From NCBI GenBank assembly GCA_028727785.1, contig JAQYNQ010000118.1:1-33912 (forward strand): 33,912 bases of DNA. Reading direction: 5' to 3'. Within the stretch, counting starts at the first letter, position 1. Each line of letters opens with the position of its first letter. Position numbers and translations under genes: made by a program. Below, one piece after another: positions 23,018 to 31,984 of this stretch. Below the pieces are notes generated by a model. That model had not been told where the DNA came from and did not search any database. It was given only the letters and a program-made list of their open reading frames with translations. The DNA comes from Eubacteriaceae bacterium (GTDB lineage Bacteria; Bacillota; Clostridia; Peptostreptococcales; Anaerovoracaceae).

Positions 23018-24364
23018 ATGGGCAAATTAGTAGAGCAGTACATTGCTATTGCTAAAAAAAGAAACCCTGGCGAACCAGAGTTCCTACAGACAGTTGAAGA
23101 AGTATTAACATCAATCGAACCTGTACTTGAAGCACACCCTGAATATGTTGAAGCAGGACTGGTAGAAAGACTAATCGAACCTGAAAGAGGCATCAGCTTC
23201 AGAGTACCTTGGGTTGACGACAACGGCAAAGTTCAGGTTAACAGAGGTTACAGATACGAATTCAACAGTGCTATCGGACCTTACAAAGGCGGTTTAAGAT
23301 TTGCACCTAACGTATATCCTGGAATCATTAAATTCTTAGGATTTGAACAGATTTTCAAGAACAGCTTGACAGGTCTTCCAATCGGAGGAGGAAAAGGTGG
23401 AGCTGACTTTGATCCAAACGGAAAATCAGATGGAGAAATCATGCGTTTCTGTCAGGCTTTCATGAGCGAACTATTCAGACACATCGGACCTTACACTGAT
23501 GTTCCTGCAGGTGACCTGGGTGTTGGTGCAAGAGAAATCGGATACTTGTTCGGCCAGTACAAGAAATTAGCTAACAGATATGAAGGCGTTTTAACTGGTA
23601 AAGGCTTAGCATACGGCGGATTACACGGAAGAACTGAAGCTACAGGATACGGAATCGTATTCTTCGCAAGAGAAATGCTGAAAGCAAACGGCGAAGAATT
23701 AGCAGGTAAGACTGTTGCTCTTTCAGGTTTCGGTAACGTTACATGGGGAACAGCTCAGAAGCTGAACCAGCTGGGCGCTAAGGTTATTACAATTTCCGGA
23801 CCTGACGGATATATCTACGATCCAGACGGAATCACACCGGGCGAAAAGGAAGACTACTTACTTGAATTAAGAGGTTCCGGAAAGAACATCTGCGCACCAT
23901 ATGCAGACAAGTTCCCTGGAGCAACATTCTATCCTGGAGAAAAACCTTGGGGAGTTAAGGCAGATCTTTACATCCCATGTGCTACTCAGAACGAAATCCA
24001 CTTAGCTGACGCTGAAAAGATGGTTGCTAACGGATGTAAGTTCCTTTGCGAAGGATCAAACATGCCTACAACTAATGAAGCAATCAAGTATCTTCAGGAT
24101 AACGGCGTTATTGTTGGACCATCCAAGGCTGCTAACGCAGGCGGCGTAGCTTGCTCATGTATCGAAATGGGACAGAACGCAGGTCACACTGTATTCTCAC
24201 CTGAACAGGTATACGAACAGCTTGAATCAATTATGGTAAACATCCACAAGCACTCAGCTGAAGCTGCTGAAAGATACGGCTTAGGTTATGACCTTGTTAA
24301 GGGTGCAAACATTGCCGGATTCGAAAAGGTTGCACAGGCTATGATGGCTCAGGGTATTGTATAA
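23018..24364 (+). CDS. gdhA: NADP-type glutamate dehydrogenase
   Basis: 448 residues, the standard length of hexameric family-I GDH. It interconverts 2-oxoglutarate plus ammonium and glutamate. Landmarks: GPYKGGLRFAPNV (substrate Lys), LPIGGGKGGADFDP (catalytic Lys region), PAGDLGVGAREIGYLFGQYK, and the dinucleotide fold VALSGFGNVTWGTAQKL. The end pattern NIAGFEKVAQAMMAQGIV matches the NADP-dependent bacterial enzymes. Codons favour AAC, TTC, ATC and GGA more strongly than in neighbouring genes, which suggests high expression. It is a single gene between mgtE (divergent) and addA (convergent). Confidence 0.96.
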   Translation: MGKLVEQYIAIAKKRNPGEPEFLQTVEEVLTSIEPVLEAHPEYVEAGLVERLIEPERGISFRVPWVDDNGKVQVNRGYRYEFNSAIGPYKGGLRFAPNVYPGIIKFLGFEQIFKNSLTGLPIGGGKGGADFDPNGKSDGEIMRFCQAFMSELFRHIGPYTDVPAGDLGVGAREIGYLFGQYKKLANRYEGVLTGKGLAYGGLHGRTEATGYGIVFFAREMLKANGEELAGKTVALSGFGNVTWGTAQKLNQLGAKVITISGPDGYIYDPDGITPGEKEDYLLELRGSGKNICAPYADKFPGATFYPGEKPWGVKADLYIPCATQNEIHLADAEKMVANGCKFLCEGSNMPTTNEAIKYLQDNGVIVGPSKAANAGGVACSCIEMGQNAGHTVFSPEQVYEQLESIMVNIHKHSAEAAERYGLGYDLVKGANIAGFEKVAQAMMAQGIV

Positions 24365-24408
24365 TCAGTAACCGGACAACAGATTACAGTTTAATAAGTC
24401 CATAATAG

Positions 24409-24436
24409 GAGGCTGTCGCATTAACGCGGCAGCCTC
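24409..24436. terminator. Hairpin between gdhA and addA
   Basis: Eleven-bp stem GAGGCTGTCGC/GCGGCAGCCTC (one G-T pair) with a 6-base loop, between convergent genes. Neither strand has a real T-tract after it, so it may act as an RNA 3'-end stabiliser or a weak terminator. Confidence 0.55.
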
Positions 24437-24441
24437 TCGTA

Positions 24442-27400
24442 TTATATGTTCATATCAATTATCTCTCCTGCATTGGCAAGATACAGGTAGGCTTCTTTAA
24501 CCGGCTTGCCCTGAGCTTTCTCGATAGCCATCTTGTATATGCGAAGCTGCTCCCGATAAGTGTTCCTCAGTCGCTCATACTCCTCTTCTCTAGGCTTGCC
24601 TCGGTCTATCCGGTTTGTCTTATAGTCTATCAGCACATAGCTGTCATCTTCCTCAAAGAAGCAGTCAATAATACCCTGAACCAGAACAGATTCTCCATTT
24701 CGTTCCATCTTTAGAACAAAAGGTTTCTCCTTTTCCAGTCTTCCATTATCACAGGCTGCAGCAGCTCTCTGTCCAACATCGGTTTTGAAAAATTTCTGAA
24801 TATTCTCTAATCTCACTGCAGAAGCTTCTTCTTCAGTAAGGATTTCTTTTTCAGTCATTTCGTTAAGAGTCTCTTTTAGATAACCCGGGTCACAGTTTCC
24901 TGCTTTTGTAAAATCTACATATTCCATGACTGCGTGATATATATTTCCCTTTTCAGCTGCTGTCAGCTTCCTTTCTTCAGCCATAAAAGAAGGTGTCTTC
25001 AGTGAAATTTCTGAAGCTTTAGAATCATCCCGGTTCAGTTCAGAAACGGAGTACTTCTGCTTGTCATTTGCCGGCTCTCCATAAGGGTACACAAAATTCA
25101 GCCGGGACTCTATTTCCGCAAGACAGTCAGCATCGGGACGCTCAGCCATCTGTTCCTCTTCACTTGGCCTGTCAAAAACACCGGTATCTACAAGGCCTCT
25201 CTGCCTTCCCCTCCCCGGGATGTATTCAAGGGCAGAAGCAGGCATAACCAGCTTGTTTTTTACAAAACCCACCATGTCCAGGTAGTTTTTATCGCCTGAA
25301 ATAAAAGCTTCCGGATCTCCTGAATATTTTGAACCATCCCTGGTAGTTCCAACCAGGTAAAGAATATCCTTGGCACGGGTCATTGCTACATACAGGATTC
25401 TCTTTTCCTCCTGCACTTCTTCCTGTTTGACCTTTCGTGCAATGAGCTGCTGAACTATAGTCTTCTTAAGCCACTTCTCCTCATAATTAACCAGAGTCAG
25501 TCCCAGTCCTATATCCTTATGAAGTGACACCCCGGCCTCATTTTTGGAATAAGTAAGATTTCTTCCCATTCCGCATACTATCACCATAGGAAACTCAAGT
25601 CCCTTGCTTTTATGAATAGTCATAATTCGTACCAGATCATCCTGCTCTCCAAGGAGTTTAACCTGGCCCACAGAAACTTTCTTAGCCTTAACCTTTTCTA
25701 TATATTTAATAAATCCGAACAGAGAAACCTGCCTGTCACCGGTAAAGCTCTCCGCCTTGTCTATGAGAACCCGCAGATTAGCCTGTCGCTGGGTTCCTCC
25801 CGGCATAGTTCCCATCTGCATGTAATACCCTGTTTCAGTAAGCAGTTTCCACAGAAAAGACCCCAGAGGCATAGTCCCGGAAAGCTCCTTCCAGTGAGAA
25901 AGTTTTGATAATACGCCTACACACTTCTGACGCAGTGCAGGATTGCGGCCTTCATTGGCGTATGCCATAAAAGCACTGCAATACGAACCTTCTCTGAACT
26001 GTCCGCGGACTCTCGCCAGCTCACTTGCGCTGAAATTAAATATCTCTGAGTGAAGTGCGCTGATTAAAGGAACATCCTGCATCTTGTTGTCAATAATGCT
26101 TATCAGATTCATGAATACATTGATTTCCATAGTATCAAAGTATCCGTCACTGTCATCCACAAATGAATCAATTCCGCTTTCCTTCAGAACATTATAGAAT
26201 GTGGAGGCATAATTTCGAACACCTCTCATTAGTATTACAATATCCCGCTTTTCCAGAGGCCTTGTAACGTCAGCCTTGTGGTCATAGAAAGGCTGACCCA
26301 GGTGCTCATTTATTATATCACATACCTTCAGTGCCTCTATTTCCGTAGCCTTCAGCTCCATAATTTCAGGGTCGGCGCCCTCCAGATCTTTTGTATCAAT
26401 AATTACAGTCTTCGGCTCCATGTTATACGGTCCCTGATAGTCCACCCCCGGATACAGCATGGCATCCTTGTCATAGCCGTCCATTATTTCTTTAAAAATA
26501 TCATTAATGCCTGCAAGGATTTTGGACTTGCTACGGAAGTTCTGGTTCAGGTCAATCTTTGTAGAATTATCAGAATGGGAATATTCGTCATATTTGCGCT
26601 GAAAAATTTCCGGCTCAGCCAGACGGAACTTGTATATACTCTGCTTAATATCGCCTACCATAAACAGGTTATCCGGTCTTTTGATTCTGGATATAATTTC
26701 TTCCTGCAGCACATTTGTATCCTGGTATTCATCAATAAAGATATACTCAAACTTATCCCTGTAATAATCACAGATTTCCTGATTCTCCAGGATTGAAAGA
26801 GCAAAATGCTCTATGTCGTTAAAGTCCACCAGGTTCTTTGCGGCCTTAGCTTTCCTGAACCTCTCGTCAAAACCCATTAGCAGCCGGCGAAGTGTTTCTG
26901 CCTCAGGAACAGTCTCATTCATTTCTAGAATACTGTTTTTCAGTTCCTCATCATCCAGATACTCTTTCACAGCTGCCGCCGTTTCTCTTGCATTTTTTCC
27001 AAGTGCCTGAAGCCTGTCTTTGCAGTCTGCGTAAATCTCCTTTTCATCTTTTTTCGGACTGAGCCTGTCCGTTTCAAAAGCCGTAACCGCCGCCTTGATA
27101 GGGTTTATACTTCCTTCATTTTCGTATTGCTCAAAAGCAGACTCTAAAGGGGCTGTTTCCTTCTCATTTACCTTTTCAGCAAGTCTGTCAAGGCCGTAAT
27201 AATCCAGTATTTCCTCACGTTTTCTTGCCAGTTTGAGAATTTGTTCCGCAGACTCCAGTACGAGCCTGTCAATCATCTGCTGCAGCAGACTCCCCTGATA
27301 TTCATCAGGTGTACGCTTAAGCTCTTCTATGCTCTCATCCAGCCACTTCCACGGATATGGCAGTGCCTGAAGTGAATTATAGGTATTATCGATTATATTT

Positions 27401-27906
27401 CTTACTTTTTTCAGATTTCTGCCGGAGCTGTATTTGTTGAGGAAGCTGTAGTAATCATCCCTGCCTTCCAGAAAACAGTCTTCTAGGAGGCTGTCCATTG
27501 ACTCCTCTTTCAGAATGGCTCTCTGAGAATCATCACATATTGCGAAGCTGGGTTCTATGTCCTGACTGTAGAAAAATGTTCTTATCACTTCAAGTGCAAA
27601 AGCGTGAAAAGTGCTGATATTTGCCCTGCCAAGAAGGTTCAGCTGCTCTCTCAGTGCCGGGCCGTTTGCAGGGTTTTCTTCAATTTCCCTGTATATGGCA
27701 TTTCTAATTTTTTCCTTCATTTCTGAAGCAGCTGCATTTGTAAATGTAACAACAAGCATTTTATCTATGGGAACTCCGTCTTCCAGAATAAGCCTTTTTA
27801 TACGCTCCACAAGAACAGCAGTCTTCCCTGATCCTGCTGCTGCCGCTACCAGCATATTGGAATTTCTCTCTTCTATTGCCTGTCTCTGCTTTTCAGTCCA
27901 TTTCAT
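24442..27906 (-). CDS. addA: ATP-dependent helicase/nuclease subunit A (AddA)
   Basis: 1154 residues from the ATG at 27906, which has GGGAG 8 bases upstream. It is the UvrD-like helicase and nuclease subunit of AddAB, which processes double-strand breaks for RecA. The opening MKWTEKQRQAIEERNSN is typical; Walker A is AAAAGSGKTAVLVERI, motif II YIFIDEYQDTN, motif III VGDIKQSIYKFR, and motif VI YVAMTRAKDILYLVG. The C-terminal RecB-like nuclease has the active-site VLIDYKTNRID. In most Firmicutes addB lies immediately upstream, but here the upstream neighbour is the divergent gpmI and no addB is in the window. Confidence 0.96.
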   Translation of the reverse strand: MKWTEKQRQAIEERNSNMLVAAAAGSGKTAVLVERIKRLILEDGVPIDKMLVVTFTNAAASEMKEKIRNAIYREIEENPANGPALREQLNLLGRANISTFHAFALEVIRTFFYSQDIEPSFAICDDSQRAILKEESMDSLLEDCFLEGRDDYYSFLNKYSSGRNLKKVRNIIDNTYNSLQALPYPWKWLDESIEELKRTPDEYQGSLLQQMIDRLVLESAEQILKLARKREEILDYYGLDRLAEKVNEKETAPLESAFEQYENEGSINPIKAAVTAFETDRLSPKKDEKEIYADCKDRLQALGKNARETAAAVKEYLDDEELKNSILEMNETVPEAETLRRLLMGFDERFRKAKAAKNLVDFNDIEHFALSILENQEICDYYRDKFEYIFIDEYQDTNVLQEEIISRIKRPDNLFMVGDIKQSIYKFRLAEPEIFQRKYDEYSHSDNSTKIDLNQNFRSKSKILAGINDIFKEIMDGYDKDAMLYPGVDYQGPYNMEPKTVIIDTKDLEGADPEIMELKATEIEALKVCDIINEHLGQPFYDHKADVTRPLEKRDIVILMRGVRNYASTFYNVLKESGIDSFVDDSDGYFDTMEINVFMNLISIIDNKMQDVPLISALHSEIFNFSASELARVRGQFREGSYCSAFMAYANEGRNPALRQKCVGVLSKLSHWKELSGTMPLGSFLWKLLTETGYYMQMGTMPGGTQRQANLRVLIDKAESFTGDRQVSLFGFIKYIEKVKAKKVSVGQVKLLGEQDDLVRIMTIHKSKGLEFPMVIVCGMGRNLTYSKNEAGVSLHKDIGLGLTLVNYEEKWLKKTIVQQLIARKVKQEEVQEEKRILYVAMTRAKDILYLVGTTRDGSKYSGDPEAFISGDKNYLDMVGFVKNKLVMPASALEYIPGRGRQRGLVDTGVFDRPSEEEQMAERPDADCLAEIESRLNFVYPYGEPANDKQKYSVSELNRDDSKASEISLKTPSFMAEERKLTAAEKGNIYHAVMEYVDFTKAGNCDPGYLKETLNEMTEKEILTEEEASAVRLENIQKFFKTDVGQRAAAACDNGRLEKEKPFVLKMERNGESVLVQGIIDCFFEEDDSYVLIDYKTNRIDRGKPREEEYERLRNTYREQLRIYKMAIEKAQGKPVKEAYLYLANAGEIIDMNI

Positions 27907-27939
27907 CGCAAAACTCCCCATTTACATTATTGTCTTCCC

Positions 27940-27967
27940 TTGATTATACCAAAAATTTTGGTATAAT
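27940..27967 (+). promoter_or_regulatory. Sigma-A promoter of gpmI within a shared palindrome
   Basis: -35 TTGATT (27940-27945), 16-base spacer, -10 TATAAT (27962-27967). Most of it lies inside a 25-base perfect palindrome (27943-27967). Confidence 0.65.
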
Positions 27968-27971
27968 GAAA
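27943..27971 (-). promoter_or_regulatory. Possible sigma-A promoter of addA overlapping that of gpmI
   Basis: On the minus strand: TATAAT (27948 to 27943), 17-base spacer, -35-like TTTCAT (27971 to 27966). The -10 of each promoter lies next to or within the -35 of the other. Confidence 0.5.
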
Positions 27972-28003
27972 ACGATATTGATTTGTAGACGGGAGAAAAG
28001 ATT

Positions 28004-29554
28004 ATGGAACTAAGTAAGAAACCAACTATGCTGATGATTCTCGATGGCTACGGCTTAAATGACAATGAAAAAGAATCCAACGCTATCAGAAACGCAGTAA
28101 AACCAAATTTAGACAAAATTTTTGAAAAATATCCTTGGACCAGACTGAATGCGTGTGGTCTTGCAGTGGGTCTTCCTGAGGGACAGATGGGTAACTCAGA
28201 AGTGGGACACCTTAACATTGGTGCAGGCAGAATTGTCTACCAGGAGCTGACTAAAATTACAAAGGCCATCGAAGACGGGGACTTCTTCGAAAACCCTGCT
28301 TTAACAGAGGCTATGGATCACGTTATCGCTAACGATTCAGCACTGCATCTTCTTGGGCTTCTGTCAGACGGAGGCGTACACAGTCATATTTCGCATCTGT
28401 TTGCTTTGATAGATATGGCAAAGAGAAAGGGAATAGAAAAAGTTTACATCCACTGCTTCCTTGACGGAAGAGACGTGCCGCCAAGATGTGCTAACGAATA
28501 CATCAGCGCTCTTGAAGAACATATGAAAAAGGTCGGCACAGGACAGATTGCAACTGTTTCCGGACGTTACTATGCAATGGACAGGGACAACAGATGGGAA
28601 AGAGTAAGCCAGGCTTATGATGCTATAACCTTAGGCCGCGGCATGGATAGTGCAACAGGATGTGCTGCAGTTGACGGTGCATATGTTCGCGATGAAAATG
28701 ACGAATTCGTTAAACCAACTGTAGTTGCAGGAGTAAACGGAACTGTAAACTCCGGAGATGCTATGATAATGTTTAACTTCAGACCGGATAGAGCCAGAGA
28801 AATTACAAGAGCATTTGTTGACCCGGACTTTACCGGTTTTGACAGAGAAAAGAAAATTGAAAATCTGAAGTATGTCTGCATGACCAGATATGATGCAACT
28901 ATGCCTAACGTACTTGTTGCGTTCCCGCCTCAGACTCTGACTAATACTTTCGGCGACTATATTTCCTCTTTAGGTATGAAGCAGCTGAGAATTGCCGAAA
29001 CAGAAAAATATGCACACGTTACTTTCTTCTTTAATGGCGGTGTGGAAGAGCCTTGTGAAGGCGAAGACAGAATTCTGATTCCGTCTCCAAGCGTTGCTAC
29101 ATATGACCTTCAGCCTGAGATGAGTGCATTCACTTTAACAGAAAGAGTTCTTGAACAGATTGAGTCAGAAAAGTATGACTGCATTATTCTGAACTTCGCA
29201 AATGCTGACATGGTAGGTCACACAGGTGTTATGGGAGCCGCGGTTTCAGCTATTGAGGCTCTTGACAAGTGTGTTCCTCAGATTGTGGATGCGGTAATTG
29301 CCAAGGGTGGCCAGATTCTCTTAACTGCTGACCACGGTAACGCTGACTGCATGACTGACTGCAATGGAAATATTGTTACGGCTCACTCACTGAATCAGGT
29401 TCCGCTGGTTTGGATTTCTGCCGATTCTGAAGGGCTTAAGGGAGCAGATGTTCTTGCAGAGGGCGGTAAACTTGCAGACATCGCACCTACTATGCTCACA
29501 TTAATGGGCCTGGAAATTCCTTCCGAAATGGACGGCAACAACCTGCTGAAATAA
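28004..29554 (+). CDS. gpmI: 2,3-bisphosphoglycerate-independent phosphoglycerate mutase
   Basis: 516 residues, the usual length. It interconverts 3- and 2-phosphoglycerate in glycolysis using two Mn2+ ions. Motifs: MLMILDGYGLND (metal Asp), GQMGNSEVGHLNIGAGR with the phosphoserine Ser, LLGLLSDGGVHSH, CFLDGRDVPPRC, FNFRPDRAREITRA, NFANADMVGHTG and LTADHGNADCM (metal ligands). The start has GGGAG upstream. It is a single gene that is not clustered with other glycolytic genes here. Confidence 0.97.
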   Translation: MELSKKPTMLMILDGYGLNDNEKESNAIRNAVKPNLDKIFEKYPWTRLNACGLAVGLPEGQMGNSEVGHLNIGAGRIVYQELTKITKAIEDGDFFENPALTEAMDHVIANDSALHLLGLLSDGGVHSHISHLFALIDMAKRKGIEKVYIHCFLDGRDVPPRCANEYISALEEHMKKVGTGQIATVSGRYYAMDRDNRWERVSQAYDAITLGRGMDSATGCAAVDGAYVRDENDEFVKPTVVAGVNGTVNSGDAMIMFNFRPDRAREITRAFVDPDFTGFDREKKIENLKYVCMTRYDATMPNVLVAFPPQTLTNTFGDYISSLGMKQLRIAETEKYAHVTFFFNGGVEEPCEGEDRILIPSPSVATYDLQPEMSAFTLTERVLEQIESEKYDCIILNFANADMVGHTGVMGAAVSAIEALDKCVPQIVDAVIAKGGQILLTADHGNADCMTDCNGNIVTAHSLNQVPLVWISADSEGLKGADVLAEGGKLADIAPTMLTLMGLEIPSEMDGNNLLK

Positions 29555-29568
29555 CAGAATATAATGAA

Positions 29569-29616
29569 AAAGGGAAACCATCTCTCTGTAAGCTGTACAG
29601 CATATGGTTTCCCTTT
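29569..29616. terminator. Bidirectional terminator between gpmI and trxA
   Basis: Thirteen-bp stem AAAGGGAAACCAT/ATGGTTTCCCTTT with a 22-base loop that holds a small inner palindrome (GCTGTACAGC). T-rich sequence follows on both strands. Confidence 0.85.
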
Positions 29617-29623
29617 CTTATTC

Positions 29624-29929
29624 TTATAAAAGCTCTAATATTTCTTCTTTCGGTCTTGCTCCGACTGCTTTGTTTGCAACGTTTCCGTCCTTAATTACTA
29701 CCAGCATCGGAATACTCATTACTCCAAATTTTGCAGCCAGTTCCATTTCTTCGTCCACATTGATTTTGCCGACTTTAATATCTTCCCTTTCTTCGGCAAT
29801 CTCATCTATAATCGGACTCACCATTCTGCAAGGTCCGCACCATGCTGCCCAGAAATCCAGCAGTACCGGCTTATCTGACTTCAAAACCTCTTCTTCAAAA
29901 TTATTCTTGTTAATATTAATTACTGACAT
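29624..29929 (-). CDS. trxA: Thioredoxin
   Basis: 101 residues, a canonical small thioredoxin: active site WAAWCGPCRM, the buried Asp in LLDFWAAW, KINVDEE and the cis-proline loop MSIPMLVVIKDG. It reduces protein disulfides in the cytoplasm. AAAGGAGG lies before the ATG. It starts 37 bases after the rhodanese lipoprotein gene and is probably in the same transcript. No thioredoxin reductase gene is in the window. Confidence 0.96.
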   Translation of the reverse strand: MSVININKNNFEEEVLKSDKPVLLDFWAAWCGPCRMVSPIIDEIAEEREDIKVGKINVDEEMELAAKFGVMSIPMLVVIKDGNVANKAVGARPKEEILELL

Positions 29930-29966
29930 TTCTTTATCCTCCTTTTTCTTTTGCTTTATTTAAATC

Positions 29967-30362
29967 TTAAACAGTCTCACCTGTCCAGCTGTTTATTCCG
30001 CCGAACTCAACAATATTAGTATATCCCAGAGCGGCCAGTTTCTCCGATGCCTGCTTGCTGCGGTTTCCGCTCCGGCAGTAAACCAGAATCAGCCGGTCTT
30101 TGTCAGGAAGCTCTGCAACAGGGTCACTTCCAATGTTTTCGTTGGGTACATTTATCGCATCTGGTATGTGTCGCTCCGCGTATTCCTCCGGCGTCCTCAC
30201 ATCCAGTATAATGTAATTATCCTCACTTTCCATTATAGCCATAGCCTCGTCTGCGCTCACCTGTCTGTATGCGGCTTCTTTCTCGCTTTTTCCGCATCCC
30301 GTAAGCATTGCTATCAGTCCCACCATTATCAAAACCCCCACAGTCATAACAGTCTTTTTCAT
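29967..30362 (-). CDS. Rhodanese-domain lipoprotein
   Basis: 131 residues. The signal peptide ends in a lipobox (AMLTGCGKSEKE, Cys at about residue 23), so the protein is tethered outside the membrane. One rhodanese domain follows, with YIILDVRTPEEYAERHIPDAINVP and the active-site loop VYCRSGNRSKQASEKL; the catalytic Cys is present. Such domains carry persulfide sulfur; the in vivo acceptor is unknown. The ribosome site is modest (GAGG). trxA follows it, which fits a thiol or sulfur-redox pairing. Confidence 0.92.
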   Translation of the reverse strand: MKKTVMTVGVLIMVGLIAMLTGCGKSEKEAAYRQVSADEAMAIMESEDNYIILDVRTPEEYAERHIPDAINVPNENIGSDPVAELPDKDRLILVYCRSGNRSKQASEKLAALGYTNIVEFGGINSWTGETV

Positions 30363-30456
30363 ATCTTTGTACCTCGGTTTGTCGTTTATTGCTTTTTATG
30401 ACTCTAATATATACTAATATTATACCCTCGTCTGTGACTTTATCACATTATATTCC

Positions 30457-30486
30457 TTGACATGGAATTTTTTTTTACTATATTCT
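30457..30486 (+). promoter_or_regulatory. Sigma-A promoter of rsgA
   Basis: -35 TTGACA (30457-30462), 18-base T-rich spacer, -10 TATTCT (30481-30486). Transcription would start close to or within the GAAGGGGGG ribosome site, giving a very short leader. The first ATG of the track ORF lies in the -35, so the start at 30510 is right. Confidence 0.55.
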
Positions 30487-30509
30487 ATCTGAAGGGGGGA
30501 CTATTATCT

Positions 30510-31505
30510 ATGGAAAAGAAAGTTACAGGAAGAATCATTTCACAGGAAAAAGGATTATACAGGCTGCTATGCGAAAATGTGGAGTACCTGGCAGAGGTGT
30601 CCGGGAAAATGAGATATAACGCAGAAAATGCATCAGACTTTCCTGCAGTAGGCGATTATGTGGAGGCTGAAACGGGAGATTCTGCAGAAAGCCATGCAAT
30701 TATACACAGAATCCTGCCACGTAAAAGCGTTTTTATCAGGAAAGCAGCCGGTACAGGTCACAGAGATCAGGTTGTTGCAGCAAATATTGATACTGTTTTC
30801 ATATGTATGTCCTTAAATAATGATTTTAATATAAGAAGGCTTGAAAGATACCTATCTATCGCCTGGGACAGTGGTGTATCACCTGTTATCGTCCTTACTA
30901 AATCAGACTTATGTTCAGATATAGATACATACCTCTGGGAGGTTGAAGGCGTTGCCTTTGGAACGAATGTTGTCGTAACATCTTCATTTGAAGAAGATGG
31001 CTATGCAAAGATTCTCCCATATATCGAACCCGGCAAAACAATCGCTCTGATAGGTTCATCAGGTGTTGGAAAATCCACGCTTATCAACAGACTGACCGGT
31101 GAGGACAGACTGGAGACAAACGGTCTTCGAAATGATGATAAAGGTCGTCATACAACTATCCGAAGAGAACTGGTTATCTTAGAAAACGGTGCAATGGTCA
31201 TAGATACACCGGGCATGAGGGAGCTGGGACTCTGGGATGCGGAAGAAGGACTGGAGAGGGCTTTTGCAGACATAGAGCAGCTGGCAAACCGGTGCAGATT
31301 CCAGAACTGCAGCCATACAAGCGAGCCCGGCTGTGCAGTCAGAGCAGCCATTGAAAGCGGAGACCTTCCTGAGGAACGCTGGCTTTCCTATGAGAAACTA
31401 CGTGCAGAGAATCGCTATGCGGAAAATGCCGACGAATATCTGGCAGAAAAGAAACGTAAATTTAAGGAAATCTCTAAAATAAACAAAGCCAACAGACGAA
31501 AATAA
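30510..31505 (+). CDS. rsgA: Small ribosomal subunit biogenesis GTPase RsgA
   Basis: 331 residues from the ATG at 30510 (AAGGGGGG 8-10 bases upstream). RsgA is a circularly permuted GTPase that checks maturation of the 30S subunit. An N-terminal OB fold (about 1-70) is followed by the permuted G domain with VLTKSD (G4) before GSSGVGKSTLINRLTG (G1), then DTPGMREL (G3). The C-terminal zinc finger is CRFQNCSHTSEPGC. In many Firmicutes rsgA follows prkC and prpC; here it stands alone between rhodanese (divergent) and a strong terminator. Confidence 0.95.
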   Translation: MEKKVTGRIISQEKGLYRLLCENVEYLAEVSGKMRYNAENASDFPAVGDYVEAETGDSAESHAIIHRILPRKSVFIRKAAGTGHRDQVVAANIDTVFICMSLNNDFNIRRLERYLSIAWDSGVSPVIVLTKSDLCSDIDTYLWEVEGVAFGTNVVVTSSFEEDGYAKILPYIEPGKTIALIGSSGVGKSTLINRLTGEDRLETNGLRNDDKGRHTTIRRELVILENGAMVIDTPGMRELGLWDAEEGLERAFADIEQLANRCRFQNCSHTSEPGCAVRAAIESGDLPEERWLSYEKLRAENRYAENADEYLAEKKRKFKEISKINKANRRK

Positions 31506-31520
31506 TTCAGAGAAAAAAAT

Positions 31521-31557
31521 GTGGGAATCATATTAATATGATTCCCACTCTTTTTTT
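31521..31557. terminator. Strong terminator after rsgA
   Basis: Twelve-bp perfect stem GTGGGAATCATA/TATGATTCCCAC with TTAA loop and T7 on the plus strand (31551-31557). The minus strand also has a T7 after the stem, so it can serve the convergent small membrane protein gene too. Confidence 0.92.
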
Positions 31558-31585
31558 CCGGTGTTCTTTTCCCTTTAATCACTCT

Positions 31586-31804
31586 TTAATCACATACTCT
31601 TGGAATCAGGAATGCTCCAATCAAACCGATAATCAGAACCGGTGCTGCAAGTGCTGCAAGACCTGCGACAAGCATTCCTATGAGAATAAGTGGAAGAAAA
31701 GCAACAAATAAAACAGCCTTTGTAATCCCCCACGCTGCTTTAAAAGCAATAATAATCAGCTTTATTGATAATACAATTATCCCTATTGTCATCAGTGTAA
31801 TCAC
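31586..31804 (-). CDS. Small two-helix membrane protein of unknown function
   Basis: 72 residues, almost wholly hydrophobic: a first membrane segment at about 3-30 and a second at about 33-68, separated by a short AAWGITKA-like amphipathic stretch, ending in IPRVCD. I do not recognise the family. The start is GTG (31804) with AAAGGGGA about 12 bases upstream. A near-consensus promoter and a shared terminator make it a credible gene in spite of its size. It is a single transcription unit. Confidence 0.65.
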   Translation of the reverse strand: MITLMTIGIIVLSIKLIIIAFKAAWGITKAVLFVAFLPLILIGMLVAGLAALAAPVLIIGLIGAFLIPRVCD

Positions 31805-31836
31805 GACGTCACATCCCCTTTCTCTCTTTAGACCAC

Positions 31837-31864
31837 ATTATATCACCGGTTTTTTCAGTGTCAA
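31837..31864 (-). promoter_or_regulatory. Near-consensus sigma-A promoter of the small membrane protein gene
   Basis: On the minus strand: -35 TTGACA (31864 to 31859), 16-base spacer, -10 TATAAT (31842 to 31837). It is the closest to consensus of any in the window. Confidence 0.75.
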
Positions 31865-31941
31865 TAGTTGCGACTTCTGTTCAGCAAGGTTTAAGAAAAA
31901 TGTAAGATTTTTAAAAAAGATGCGAGCTACAGATTAGATTC

Positions 31942-31984
31942 AAAAGACACTTTTTCACTGTCTATGGTTAAAAAGTGTCTTTTT
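31942..31984. terminator. Bidirectional hairpin in a divergent intergenic region
   Basis: Fourteen-bp stem AAAAGACACTTTTT/AAAAAGTGTCTTTT with a 14-base loop; the arms supply their own A and T tracts. It lies between two genes that point away from each other, so it terminates neither of them. Confidence 0.7.

Noticed and set aside
31680-31937. 85-residue plus-strand ORF opposite the small membrane protein
   Set aside because: The minus-strand gene has a near-consensus promoter, while this frame has no signals and runs into the promoter of the other strand.
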